From Globisporangium splendens (Eukaryota > Oomycota > Peronosporomycetes > Pythiales > Pythiaceae): a stretch of DNA of 64,000 bases. The notes beneath the pieces are model-generated. The model had not been told where the DNA came from and did no database searches. It saw only the letters and a list, made by a program, of their open reading frames with translations. The translations under genes were made by a program, and so were the position numbers. Positions 31,090-42,085 of this stretch are shown in pieces; positions within the stretch are counted from its first letter, which is position 1, and each line of letters opens with the position of its first letter. Location of the stretch: positions 48,793 to 112,792 of the forward strand of contig VFIW01000132.1 of NCBI GenBank assembly GCA_006386115.1, read 5' to 3'.

Positions 31090-33669
31090 ATGAGCGTGAG
31101 TATGAAGGTCTCGATCCGCTGTCGTCCATTCACGTGCGACGACAAGCTCGGTGTTGTGCTCACGCAAAGCGCCGAAGAAGAGGGCGAAGTGCAATTGATC
31201 AACTCGACGTACTCGACCACGCGTTTTGGGTTCAGCTACGCATGGTGGAGCGCCTACGGATACCAGCGGCATGTGCAGGGCGATCCGCCCGAGGTCGACC
31301 AGATGACGCTGATTGACCAGCAAGCTGCGTACGACAGCGTCGGACTCAAGATCAAATCCGACTTGTTGTCGGGCAATGCCGTCGTGCTGTTTGCATACGG
31401 ACTCTCGGGCTCGGGCAAGACCTTCACCGTGTTTGGCGTACGTAGACTGCTGCCGAGTGTTCTTGATACCTTGACACTGTTCCAATTACTCTCGCTTACG
31501 TATGTTCACAGCCAGATGCAGTAGACATTCCCGAAGCGTGGTTTAAGCACGAAGAGCCCCAACCATTGGTGCGTATTTGTCCTCGGCTCGATGTGCTGAT
31601 CACCGCTATTCACGCTGTGTTTCTACACCAACTTGATCATCATACAGTGGGGGATTTTTCCGCGTCTGGCGTACGAGTTGTTTAAGGAGAAGCAGGATGG
31701 CTGGAAAATCTCGATGAAATACTTCCAGAACGTTGTCGACACGGTGCGCGACCTCATGTCGCCCGTGGCGCAGGAGCAGCAGTACAAGTCCGGGATGCGC
31801 AAAGATGCCGATGGGTTTACGGACATTGAATGGTGCCAATCTGTTGTGCTGAAAGACTGGAACGATCTGCGCAAGAATTTCATGGCTGCGAACGCGAAAA
31901 AGGCGATCGCGCCGACGCAGTTTAACCACCAGTCGACGCGCGGTCATTGCATAATGACACTCGAGGTTGAGAAACCCGACCCGGAACGTGAGGGCATGAA
32001 GCAACGCGGACGCGTGTACGTCTGCGATCTTGCAGGCACTGAACCCGCAGGAGATATCGTGTATGCCGAGTACAAGAAGATCGTGTTTGACAACGGCGAG
32101 ATCGAGCACAAGTACATCGGCCCACATCCCGATGCCTCGAAATCCAAGGAATTGCAGGACCAAGGCAAGAAAATTAACTTGTCGCTGACCGAGATGGCTC
32201 AATTTTTCATGAAAATGGCCGAAGCAGTTAAGGCCAACAAGCTGAAACCGGGTGTGTCGATCCCGGGTTGCAATTCGTACTTCCTCTGTAAATGCCTCAA
32301 AGACACGATGCTGCAAGCGCGGACGTACTTGTTTTGCGCGATTCGCCCCGAAGTCAAATTCCACGGATACACGTTCTCGACGCTGGGTTTCGCGAAAAAC
32401 GCGTCCGTGATCAAGTTGCAGCCAAAGAAGGCGTCAGCGGCAGCGAGTGCAGCCGAACGCAAACTCATGGCCGAACTGGAGCAAATGAAGATGCTCGTGA
32501 ACCAGCTCAAGGAAGAGAATGAGCGCATGGCCAAGATCCGAGCCGAAAGAGGTGACGGTGGAGGAGCAGTAATGGCCGGTCATGACGAAAGTGGCATGGA
32601 TACGTCCCAAGTGGATCAACTGAGTGAGTTACTAAACATGAAACAGCGAGAACTGGAAAAAGTGGTCAATGGTGAGAGTGACGGCAGCGGCGTCGGGAAA
32701 AGAAATGCCCAGGATGAAATGATGCAGCGCCAGCGCGAGGAATATGGGAAACGTGACATCCATTTATACCATTTTGAGTCCGAGACCAAATCGCCGTACT
32801 TGATCAACCTCGACGTCGATGCGTACCGATCCAAGCGTTTTATGTTTTTGCTCGACAAGCCCCACATCACGGTCGGCGGAATGCAGGGCGATATCAAACC
32901 AATGTTGCTCAGCATCGTCGACGGCCATTGCACGTTTACCAATGAAAACGATGGCGAGACGATCAGTGTGGTCGCTGGTGCTGGCGACGTCATGCATAAT
33001 GGGAAAAAGCTAGAAAGGGGCTCGCGTCAAGAGCTCACGGCGTTTGATCACGTCGTGATCGGCAATGAGCTGATGCTGTTTATGTACCCGGGACGCGAGC
33101 CCGCCCAGCAAGAACCTCCAACTGCAGACGACGCTGCTGCCGAGTACCAAAAAGCGTTGCAAACCGTGGACAATGCGGCGATAGCGGAGTTGCAAGCCCA
33201 GATGAAGAAATTTGAAGAAGAGAAAACCAATTGGGAAAAGCAAAAGGTGGAGAGCGAAGCAGCCGGTAGTTCGGCATCATCGCCCGATCTCCAAGCCAGT
33301 GCGCAGGAAGCAGCGGCGGCGATCGATGCAGAGAAGGAGAAAGAGTTGCTTGCGCGCCAAGTGAATGACCAAGAACTACGTGAAGTGCTGCCAAAGATTG
33401 TCGAGCTGCAGCAAATCGTCAAAGCACTCAATCGTGATGTACTGAGCTTCGAAACCGCGCTACAGAGCAGCTCGGTGGATGAGAAAAATAGCGGCGGGAT
33501 CCCCAAGGTTAAAGTCAAGGTGTACAACAAGGTCACAGACGAGACCATTTTCTTGGATGTGTTTGAATTCGTGAAAGCACACGCGCTGCTGAAAGATGAA
33601 GTCGCGTTCCTCAAAAATGCCATCATGAATGACTCGCGAAGCATCCATGGCCAGTGTTTCGAGCCTTAG
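31090..33669 (+). CDS. divergent kinesin-like motor protein with FHA domain
   Basis: Exons 31090-31437, 31512-31568 and 31648-33669 give 808 aa. The motor domain is N-terminal: VSIRCRPF, P-loop AYGLSGSGKTFT, switch I NHQSTRGHCIMTL, switch II VYVCDLAGTEPAG, and NLSLTEMAQFF. The kinesin block that normally reads VPYRxSKLTxLL is not recognisable; its place holds IPGCNSYFLCKCLKDTM. A coiled coil follows (MAELEQMKMLVNQLKEENERMAK), then an FHA-type region at about residues 510-615 (HITVGGMQGDIKP, GDVMHNGKKLERGSRQEL, HVVIGNELMLF) and another coiled coil. Motor plus FHA recalls kinesin-3, but the motor is too divergent to assign. The stop codon overlaps the next gene's start. Confidence 0.8.
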
Positions 33670-35679
33670 AAAACACTCGCTATCCCAACGAATTGATGGT
33701 GACGACACCGCGGCGGACCATGAACAAGGTAGTGGAAGTCCCAGTGATAGCGGAGTGGCACGTGCGCCATTGGCGACCAGCGATGTGACCGTCAAGCGGT
33801 CTCGCACGAAGAAGTCGATCCGAAAAGTGTCGAAACTGGTGCGCCAAGTAAGCACAAATCTGCGCGACTCGGTAGCCGAGGTGCTCGATTACCCGTTCAA
33901 CCGGCAGCTGTACCTGCACCTGGGCGACAAGTTTGCGCTCGTGGGCAAAGTGGAACTCATGGAGATGCGGCTATTCGTGCACGTGCAGACAAAGCATTCC
34001 GTGACTGGGATCGAGAAGGCAACGGTGCCTACGGGACTTGGCAGTGTCCTCGGGAACAAGGTAATGAGGGATGCTGATTGCATGGAGATGTGTGCCTTAA
34101 GGGCTCAACGTAATGCTCTTTGCCTTTGTGTGCTATCTTATGCTGCTACCAGGGCGGACTGATCTTCAAAATGATGGTACAGGACACATCGCTTTGCTTT
34201 GTGAGCTGCCATCTCGCGGCGCACCAGGACCAGAAATTTCTCGACAAACGCAATAGCGATGTAAGTTGTGAAATTGTACCTTGACTCGGACCGTCACGAG
34301 ATCCGTGGCCTTAGGCTCTTTGCGTACTCTCTTGATTCTCCTCATTTATAACAGTGCGCGAGTATCCTCGGAATCAATTTCGCGATGAAGAAAGTTTCGC
34401 TGGACCACCAATTCGACCACTGCTTCTGGTTCGGGAACCTCAACTACTGCGTCAATCTCAACTACACCAAGCCTCGTGAGCGCTCAAGCGAGCAGCACTT
34501 TGCCGAGGTGTTGGCGTGCGTGCGCGCCAAGAAGTGGACGCTTTTGAACAGCAACGACCAACTCAAGCACCAGATCGAAGAAAAGAAAGCGCTCTCGGGA
34601 TGGGAATTGCCGCCAGCGCTGTTTCCGCCGACGTTCAAACGCATTCGTCATGCCCCCGACGAGTACAATGTGCGTATCCTGACATTGTGTTGCGAGCGCA
34701 GACAATTTTATACGGACTTACCAAAGTTTTGTGTGACTTAACTTCAGCCACAACGGATTCCATCGTACTGCGACCGTGTGCTGCATAAATCCTTGCCAGG
34801 ACGCCGAGCTCACCTGAAATTGCAGCGCTTCACGTGCATCGAGTCGATTTCGTCGAGCGATCACAAGCCCGTGCGCGCCGAATTTCTCATCACCCCGACG
34901 CCGCCGATCGCCTTGAATACGACGTTGTCTACGGCGCAAGCGACACGCGTTGAGATCACCGAACTCTGCGCAAAGGACCTGATCGGCATGGACATGACGG
35001 GGCTCAGCGATCCCTATGTAAGTGTGGCTTCTTTTACATGACACGTCGAGAGCATGAAGGTGGACGCTAAATGCTGCTTGTGTCTTTTTCAGATCAAATT
35101 CTACTCGGTGCCTCAACATGCACTGCAAGTGGAACCACCGGGAAGCCATCCGTCCACGACGACCATCATGAGCACGCTCTCGCCTGTGTAAGAAGGCTGT
35201 CCACACAACATCGCGGCTTGTGCGCGCCTCCAATCTCGAACCTTCTCTCTGCTTTGTGTGTATGTCACAGATGGCGCGACGAGCAAGTACCCAAGCTCTA
35301 CGTGCAATGCGCTGAGGAAAAAGACGTGAAGCTCGTGCACCTCATTCTGCTGTTCATGGACTATGACACGACCTCGGCCGACGATGTCCTAGGTGCGTCC
35401 ATGTTCTCTTTGTCTGCCCGAAAAACTTGCATATCTCACCATGTTCCAATTCGCACGTGTGTCGCAGGTGTGACAACGCTCTCGCTGGACAAGTATTGCC
35501 TCGCTCGTCCGCGGTTCGTGCCGTTTGACGTCCCGATCGTGCGCTATGGGAAAGCCGCCGGATCCGTGAGCGGCAAGATCCGCGTCACGATGCCGCATCA
35601 AGCCGACATGGTGCGCGCCGACAGTGCGTCGCCATACCCACAGAGATCCATCGTGACTTGCCACTGCAATGTGTCTTGA
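33647..35679 (+). CDS. inositol-polyphosphate 5-phosphatase-like domain with C-terminal C2-like region
   Basis: Seven exons (33647-34060, 34153-34260, 34355-34669, 34748-35017, 35093-35187, 35271-35392, 35468-35679) join in phase to 511 aa. The centre carries the C-terminal half of an IPPc/DNase I-like fold: GLGSVLGNKGGLIFKMM, FVSCHLAAHQDQKFLDKRN, FWFGNLNYCVNL, PSYCDRVL and SSDHKPVRAEF. A C2-like segment follows (RVEITELCAKDLIGMDMTGLSDPYIKF, and HLILLFMDYDTTSADDVLG). Two things are odd. The N-terminal IPPc motifs with the Mg-binding Asn and Glu are absent. The canonical GDLNYR is GNLNYC, replacing the catalytic Asp. The protein may therefore be a non-catalytic phosphoinositide or protein binder. 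An in-frame ATG at 33629 is an alternative start; both lie inside the kinesin coding region. Confidence 0.75.
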
Positions 35680-35769
35680 AGCAACTCTCTTGCTATCATT
35701 AAAATGCAAATACACATCATCAACACTAGACAAGCAATGGCGTCTCTAATGCGCAGTGTGTTTGTCTAT

Positions 35770-36765
35770 TTACACGACGTTTTTGAGCAATTCGTGCTCA
35801 TCAAAGAGCGCTTCGAGTTGGTTGCGCGCTTGGCCCAGGATGAACACAGCGCCGATGAGCCGCACGCCACGCGGCACCGAGCCCTTGTAGAACCGTCGCC
35901 AGCCGCCTTCATTGTAGATACGCTTGGCGACCGCAAGCGCGCCAGGAGCGTTCCTGCCGACGCTCATGGCTTCGCCCTGCATCACGGTTTTTACGGTGTC
36001 CACGGGCTGCGTCGCGTACACGGTGACGAGCCCCGCGAGGATGCTGCCGACGACGGACGCCGACGTCTTCTGCGACGCGGTCGCCGAGTCAATGGAGCCA
36101 AACACCTGCGGGCTCATCGTGTGCAGCTTCTCCGTGAGCACGGGGCCGAGCGCCAAGTAACTCGCGCACCAGACGCCATCACGCACGGCGGTGGCTTCGA
36201 GGCCGCGGAAGAGCCGCGCGACGCCGAACGAGCCCACGACCTCGCGCACGGTCGCGCCGAAGCTTCTCCCATTGTTCTGCTGCAATGTCATGACGAGCTC
36301 GCCCGGAGAGCCCAGCAACGCCGACGCGACACCAGCCATGGCGCCGCACGCGATCTTGAGCTGGTCGGGCGCAAGCAGCGCTCCCTTGCCACCTTCACCG
36401 CGCTGCGCCGCGAGCGCGAGCAGCTTGCCGTTGACGCCGAACTGCACGGCGCAGATGGGCGCGATTGACGCGAGCGACACGCCCACGCCTCGGTAGAGCG
36501 TCGGCACGGACCACGGGATCGGCTTGCCTTGCTGTGAGTATTATGACGAAAGAGAGTAAGAGCAGTGAGAGAATGAGGTGGAAGCGTGGAGGCACGCGAT
36601 GGATAAAGAGAGAGAGAGAGAGAGAGAGCCACGGGTCCGCACCTGCACGGCGTTCTTCATGGCGATCGTCGGCTGCTGCAGCATCACCTCGATCATGCCC
36701 GAGAGCGAGCCGATGGCGCCGTGCTGCAGCGCGTTCAGGCGCTGCGCGCGGTCCGTCGTTGCCAT
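35770..36765 (-). CDS. mitochondrial carrier family protein
   Basis: Two exons (36643-36765 and 35770-36531) give 294 aa, the usual length for the SLC25 family. Three repeats are visible, each with a carrier signature or its remnant: QPTIAMKNAVQ, SPGELVMTLQQN and QPVDTVKTVMQGE. The repeats also carry LYRGVGVSLASIAPICAVQFGVN, LFRGLEATAVRDGVWCASYLALGP and FYKGSVPRGVRLIGAVFILGQ. Only the third repeat keeps the full PxDxxK signature, so this is a divergent carrier whose substrate cannot be assigned. It should sit in the mitochondrial inner membrane. The intron (111 nt) contains a long GA repeat (36608-36628). Confidence 0.88.
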
Positions 36766-37040
36766 CGCCACTGAATCAACACGAGCACAGCGTGTCAAAT
36801 GGTGGACTGGTGAATAACAGACAGAGGGATCCCATAAATGAAAAACATCCGTAAATAGATTTGTGTCCGTTTGCAGAATTGTGCAAGTCCCTATGCCATA
36901 CTGAAAAAATCCGACAAGTTGCTCGGTTCTGACACGGTTCCGACGGACAGGTTCGGCGGACATAAGATGGCCACTACTGTAAATGTATTCGTACAGAATG
37001 ACTCTTACAAAGAAACAACTGTATAAAACAGATTCACTCA

Positions 37041-37716
37041 TTCTCCATTTTTCCCAGTAGAGCTCAAGCGGTCCAGTTCCAGCCTCAGCGGTCCAGTTTG
37101 GACCGGCCCATCCCAGGGAGAGAATCCCTCCTTCTTGGAGGCCCTGGGGTGGTGAGGAATGGAATGCACGATCACTATGAGCACGACTACGGACCCTATG
37201 TCGTGGTCAATCCGCCATGAAGCACAACTGCGACGACCACCAGGACGCCGCACTATTACCCGCTGTCTGCGACCACCACACCGCGCAGCACAAGACCCCC
37301 CGCTGATTGCGGCCACCACACCGCGCAGCACAAGACCCCCGCTGTCTGCGACCACCATACCGCGCAGCACAAGACCCCTGCTGTCTGCGACCACCACACC
37401 GCGCAGCACAAGACCCCCGTAATAGAGCCCACCGGCTCTGTGACTCGAGACGTGATCGAAGCATCGAAGCGCGACGTTCACCAGTGCAAGTGAGGCTGAC
37501 AAAGCACAGCCACAACGTATACAACAACGAACAAAGCCATTTACAAAATGGCACACGAAGAAACTACAAATGTCAGAAAAACTAGAAAATTACGAAAAAC
37601 CTGGACGCAAGTGTGAGAATGCTTGTGTTACGGCAGGATATGATAGCTGAGAACCCACCATTTCTCTTCCCCGGGGAATCTTAAACTCTAAGTTCAATAG
37701 ATTCTTTATCATCATC
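37041..37716. mobile_element. 676-bp insertion with 18-bp target-site duplication
   Basis: ATAAAACAGATTCACTCA occurs at 37023-37040 and again at 37717-37734. In the paralogous element A2 it occurs once (53218-53235) with no insert, giving a clean empty site. A long, variable-length duplication is typical of LINE-type target-primed integration, so this is probably a truncated LINE or a SINE. One end is TTCTTTATCATCATC, a short ATC-repeat tail. It holds a minisatellite but no convincing ORF. Confidence 0.7.
37262..37419. repeat. minisatellite, about four 39-40-bp units
   Basis: The core CACCGCGCAGCACAAGACCC repeats about every 39-40 bp, with the linker CTGTCTGCGACCAC between copies. It lies inside the 676-bp insertion. 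Confidence 0.85.
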
Positions 37717-37839
37717 ATAAAACAGATTCACTCAATGGCTGTCAGTCTCTCTCTTTCGAAAGAGACTGCCGGCTGCCCTCTCAGGCGATCATTCTCTCTT
37801 TTTTCCTTCTGGAGCTCAAGTCAACCGACCAAGACACCA

Positions 37840-37905
37840 ACTGCCACCAACGGATTGGGCACAGGGCTTCGCCCACGTGTGGGGGTTCAATTCCCTCTGG
37901 CAGTA
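37840..37905 (+). other. tRNA-like cloverleaf sequence, A-type TLS1, copy in A1
   Basis: Acceptor arms ACTGCCA/TGGCAGT pair at all seven positions. D-like arm CCAA-CGGA-TTGG follows directly. A T-arm-like hairpin GGGGG-TTCAATT-CCCTC has a 7-nt loop containing the pol III B-box core GGTTCAATTCC. The anticodon arm is irregular (CAC/GTG around GGGC/GCCC). It is not a conventional tRNA gene, since the nucleotides at positions 8, 9 and 26 are missing. Confidence 0.55.
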
Positions 37906-37933
37906 TGATTCCCGTACGTCATGAGACACACAT

Positions 37934-38588
37934 TGTAATGGGCTATACCTAGCCATTACATGAAGGTGGATCTGTTCCCAGATCTAGTGTGCCGCACACC
38001 ACCTTCAGTGTGCATTGTGGAGAGACAATTAACAAAGGGATTACGGTACGACAGTCCCCACATGCACATGTGACGTCATGGTATGACGTCACGAGCGCTC
38101 TCTGTGCTGATCAGTGGCAGAATGTTGTTCACATGTACTAATCAGTACAGAGTGATGACATCCATGTACTAATCAAGTACTGAGTGGTGGTTCCTACTTG
38201 GGAAACTGCACAGGTGATGAGACCGACGTGTCTCTGCCGCCTGAAAGTGAGTGGCGCGAGCCAATCACTTTGCAGGGAATTTTCCACGGGACTTCAAGTT
38301 CAAGTTTCCAGGAGATCTCGTAGGTTTCACCTCAGTGTACACAAGGTTTTATATATCAGATTCATAGGTTTTATTGTGTATGTCTAGGTTTTAGTTATAA
38401 AACCTCTAGGAGCCCTTGGGGTTCATTCGTGAGTAGCGACAGGAACCATAAGCATTTCAATTCAGTTGCAAATTTTCTCTCAAGCCCTCAAGTTGTCTTC
38501 TCTCCAGATTCTCTGTGAGAATCGCTTCCTCGTCGCACAAGCGTGTGTGCCGTGTTTTGGGGACTGTTGTGAACAGCGCCCCATTACA
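37934..38588 (+). mobile_element. solo LTR of the Ty3/gypsy family
   Basis: 655 bp starting TGTAATGG and ending CCATTACA, flanked by the 5-bp duplication CACAT (37929-37933 and 38589-38593). It is closely similar to the LTRs at 54624 and 61614. No internal sequence remains, so it arose by LTR-LTR recombination. Two TGACGTCA palindromes lie at 38071 and 38084. Confidence 0.93.
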
Positions 38589-38675
38589 CACATCAACAGA
38601 GTGTACTTCGGTCTCAAGCCCATGGTTCGTACCTATAATTGCGTTCATGTGTATTTATGAAACTATGCGATTACC

Positions 38676-38747
38676 GTCCAAATGGTTCAACGCCAGTGCG
38701 AGGAACTTGATGGTCCTTGGGTGCTGGTTCAATTCCAGCCATGGGCA
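38676..38747 (+). other. tRNA-like sequence, A-type TLS2, copy in A1
   Basis: D-like arm TGGT-TCAAC-GCCA, hairpin CGAGGA/TCCTTG and a perfect T-arm GCTGG-TTCAATT-CCAGC with an exact B-box. The acceptor stem is weak (five pairs in copy A2, fewer here). It may be a tRNA-derived SINE head. Confidence 0.45.
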
Positions 38748-38897
38748 TAATGATTTAACGTTTGGTGCATGCCCTAGATTACCGGCGGTTACAGCGTGGC
38801 GAATAGGCATCTTTCCGGCCACACAGCTACGAGGTTAACATTGTTGTTCTACAAGGAGGTTAAACTTTGTGTTCGATGCTGTGTGGTACAAGAGTTG

Positions 38898-40934
38898 CTA
38901 GCCTGAGCGTCTGCAACAAACCGAATGTTCACCATTCCTGATGGGCAAAATGTCTTGTGTAGACCTTGGAGCTGGATCAACGATGCTTCCAATTGCAACG
39001 CTTGCTTTGTATTTGCGAACGTAGCCGTCGAGCTTGCCGTCGTTGTGAAGCGCGCGTAGGTGCTTTAGCACTGAGCTGGTCCCTTTCGCATGAATCCCCT
39101 GCGAGGCGAGAAAGGCAAGCATCTCTCGCTCAGCGTCATTGCCGATCGCCATGACACGATCACGATAGTCGACCATGCGAGGATCGAGAGTGAAGTCGCC
39201 GTGCAAGAAGACCTTCATGAACGCAACGATATGGTTTGCCTCCGAGCGCTTCTTCCTGTCCTTCGAATCCCACAGCCGTGGTTCGCCAGCATACCAATCG
39301 AACCAAATCGACGAGAGATGAGTTGATGGCGCTTTCTTCCTTGGAACCGTGGCCGCTGTACACACTGGAGTAGGCGCTTCAGTTCGCGATGCTTGAGCTT
39401 GTGCATGATTGATCTTAGCCTCAAGCACTTCGAGGCGATTCACGAGGAGTCGGTTAGTTTCGAGTAACTCTCGAATGAGAGCACCTTGGATTGTTGCACA
39501 TGATTCTGCTGCTGGTTTTTCTTCTGCTTCTTGTGGCCTCTTGTTCTTGCAGGCTTCCTCCAGTGCCAACCCCCAACGTAGCAACTCGTCACGACGCACA
39601 CCAACTTGCTCCGCACACGCATCGACACGGCGAACTATCGGCGCGTTACCATTCAGTTCGCGTAACTGAGGGAAAGAGCGAATGAGCCGTGAGGTGCACG
39701 CATCCAAGGCGCGCGGGCACATGTTCAACCGGGTATCCTGCATTCCGGAGCAGGTGTTGAACAGGATCGTTTGGAAGGTTCGTACACGAGCAGCGGTCTC
39801 ATCGTCCAGCATGTCCAGCCGATCGAGCGGGACATTTGCGCTCGAACCCCACCCACTCAAGACTTTCGAAACCCGCTGGTCCTCCTGGGTAGTATTGAAG
39901 ACGTAGGCAAAGATTTTGTGAGTGGCAGACAAGTTCCAGCCGCCGCGGTCCATGATCCACTGGATGCTCAACTGAGAGTCGCCGTTCGCGTGTTGAGCCC
40001 CTCCGCGCCGGAACGAGTGAGATGAGAGCGGAGCGTGGACCCCTGCTGGCTCACGAATGCGGTTGAGGAGGCGGTTCACTTGATTGTGAATCCCAGGCGC
40101 CGTGTCCGCCCGAGAAGAGCTTGGCTTCGACGTGTCGTTAAGTTCAGGTACAGATTGCTCTGCTTGAAGCAACAGCTCCACGAGAGGAAGAGACTCAACC
40201 GCGTTCATATCTAGCTTTGTCGCTGTAGGGCGAACGTGCTCAATGAGCTGCACACATGGCGCCGTCTGCATCGCAAGGGCAATCGCCACCGCCAGAATTG
40301 GACAAGTCCTGATGTCGGCATCCGAATGAAGCGTAAGTCCCTGCTCCTCCGACGTCTTGATGCGCACAAGGCGAACGAAAAACTAGTTGCCAGAGCACAC
40401 TGACAAACTCTGCTTTTGTAGTAAACTTAGATCCGATGCTCGACCGAAGATATACCACATAATACTCAACAGAGCAGCATCTTGGTAATCCGTCGCATTG
40501 GTTGCATTCACATATAAATAGCGAACCAATAGAGCCAAATCTTGTTTAGTACATGCACGTGCGTGTTTTGTCATGCCTCCGTAGTCGCGCTTTGCGCAGT
40601 GCTTTTCCAAGATACGCCCCATTTGGAGGATGCAATCTTCAATGGAAGCACGGCACTGAGGGAACATATCAAGCAGCCAATTTTTCACGTGTCGAAAGTA
40701 TGACATCACCGTGTTTCCTGCTAGCTACTTTTTTTTGGCGCCTTCACCGAAGGCCAAGTGCAATGCAAATTTATCCATGATCGCCGCAAAGCATCTGCCA
40801 TTGGGATCCTTACCTAAACATGCAAATACATAGTCCAACTCCACATTTTCCTGCTGGAGGAAGCGCTTGAAAGCATTAACCCCAACGGAACGCGCGTTCA
40901 GCGAGTTTTGGGGTCGGAGGGCGCCCACCCCCAT
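38898..40934 (-). pseudogene. Crypton tyrosine recombinase, element A1 (two nonsense codons)
   Basis: About 678 codons from ATG 40934. The N-terminal core-binding region reads NAFKRFLQQENVELDYVF. The catalytic region has FGRASDLSLLQKQ (box I Arg), HSFRRGGAQHANG (H-x-x-R) and a Tyr in HKIFAYVFNTT. A C-terminal extension has WFDWYAGEPRLWDSKDRKK, resembling the GCR1_C-type DNA-binding region known from some Cryptons. In-frame TAG codons at 40725-40727 and 40383-40385 interrupt the frame; A2 differs at both sites, so these are private mutations. The role would be site-specific strand exchange for excision and insertion. Confidence 0.8.
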
Positions 40935-41764
40935 CGTCTTGTCGGAGAAACAGCAAATTCGCAAATGATCTGCCCAGTATTTCCGATTTGAATGGTTGGT
41001 CACGGATTTGACTATTGGTTCCGACCAAATCTGTCGGAAATTTGTCGGAACCTCCTTCTCTCACATGATTGGCCATATGAGTTGTGCAGTAACACAACAG
41101 ACGCATTATATTGGCCCTTATACTACCTACCCTCATACGATTCGCCAAAAACAGGCATACAAACATCAAGTACTGTCGGAAAACTGACCATATTATGCCC
41201 TACCATAATATCTCCGACCGTCCGAGAGATCCGACACCCCTTCTCCGACTCAAATAGTCAGCAGGGACCTTTATTAAGTGCAATAATGTAGGTTATGATA
41301 GGCAGCACTGAGTTAGGGTAGGGTAAGGGGTTATTAATGGGTGCATGAAAATAAAACGAGTGAGAGGACCATTTGACCCATGTTTGATAGGCACACTTAG
41401 AAGGCTCAAAACGGCCTGTAGGCTGAGAAAAACGAGAAAAACGTTTTCCACACAAAAGAGGACAAAAATATGCAGGAGAGATGTGCTCTCTACAGAGGAA
41501 ATTGGCAAATGAGGCCAACAAACGGTGTGGAGAGGCCACTAATAGAGTTAGAAATTGTGATTTCCATTTCCACTCGTTAACAAGCGCGCTTCTATGTGTT
41601 TAAGCCAGCTTAAGATAAATATAGCGCGCTTCAAATGGATAAGCCCGCTTTATTTTAAGACGTGGACAAGAAGCGTTTGTGTATTGCGCCAGCTCCACTT
41701 AGCTCGACATTCGCGATTTATTTCTTCTACCACGCAGGTCGACACCGCCCCTCCCTCCCTCCGA

Positions 41765-41829
41765 GCCGGTACCTGGAGGTTCAGGACACGGGTTATCCTG
41801 TGTTGAGGGATCGATACCCTCTGCCGGCA
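41765..41829 (+). other. tRNA-like cloverleaf sequence, B-type TLS1, unit B1
   Basis: Acceptor GCCGGTA/TGCCGGC (seven pairs, one G-T), D-like arm CCTG-GAGGTT-CAGG, third arm ACAC/GTGT, and T-arm GAGGG-ATCGATA-CCCTC with a 7-nt loop. These are followed by a discriminator-like A. The arms abut with only one spare base in 65 nt. It is identical in the other two units at 45739-45803 and 49707-49771. Confidence 0.55.
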
Positions 41830-41922
41830 TAGTGTGCATGCATGTGATTGCGTGTGCATTTGATTGCTCATGAATGTGTGTGCTTATGGAATGTATTTTG
41901 GCGCATTTTGTCTCGAGTTTAC

Positions 41923-42014
41923 ATTAAACTTTGTGTGCATGTTGTCGCGTTAACATTGTTGTACCTTCGGACGTTAAACTTTGTGTACGACATATTGCTG
42001 TTAACATTGTTGTA
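41923..42014 (+). repeat. short direct repeats shared by A and B elements
   Basis: TTAAACTTTGTGT occurs at about 41924 and 41974, and GTTAACATTGTTGTA at 41949 and 42000. The same two words occur once each in A1 (about 38834-38873) and A2 (about 53674-53713), where a 9-bp inverted repeat CCACACAGC/GCTGTGTGG encloses them. The function is unknown. Confidence 0.7.
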
Positions 42015-42085
42015 TAAACTTGTGCTTATATAAACCTCAATCAATCCAACGAAGTGTGTGAGCAAATCAAACCGTGTTATTTGAG

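Larger units (their letters stand above)
36902..41203. mobile_element. Crypton-type element A1 (with two later insertions)
   Basis: Left end TGAAAAAATCCGAC follows ATGCCATAC; the right end stops at ATGCCCTAC. Subtracting the 694-bp and 660-bp insertions leaves about 2.95 kb, the same as element A2. It contains a minus-strand tyrosine-recombinase pseudogene, two plus-strand tRNA-like sequences, and TCCGAC/GTCGGA motifs close to both ends. Cryptons have no terminal inverted repeats or transposase; they move by a tyrosine recombinase, probably through a circle. The boundaries are defined by comparison with A2 and by the neighbouring B1 junction. Confidence 0.75.

Noticed and set aside
37038..37556. 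172-codon minus-strand frame with Gly/Val repeats
   Set aside because: Produced by reading the 39-40-bp minisatellite in reverse.
37840..37905. Genuine tRNA gene
   Set aside because: The acceptor and T-arm are good, but the anticodon arm is irregular and the invariant linker bases are missing; recorded as tRNA-like instead.
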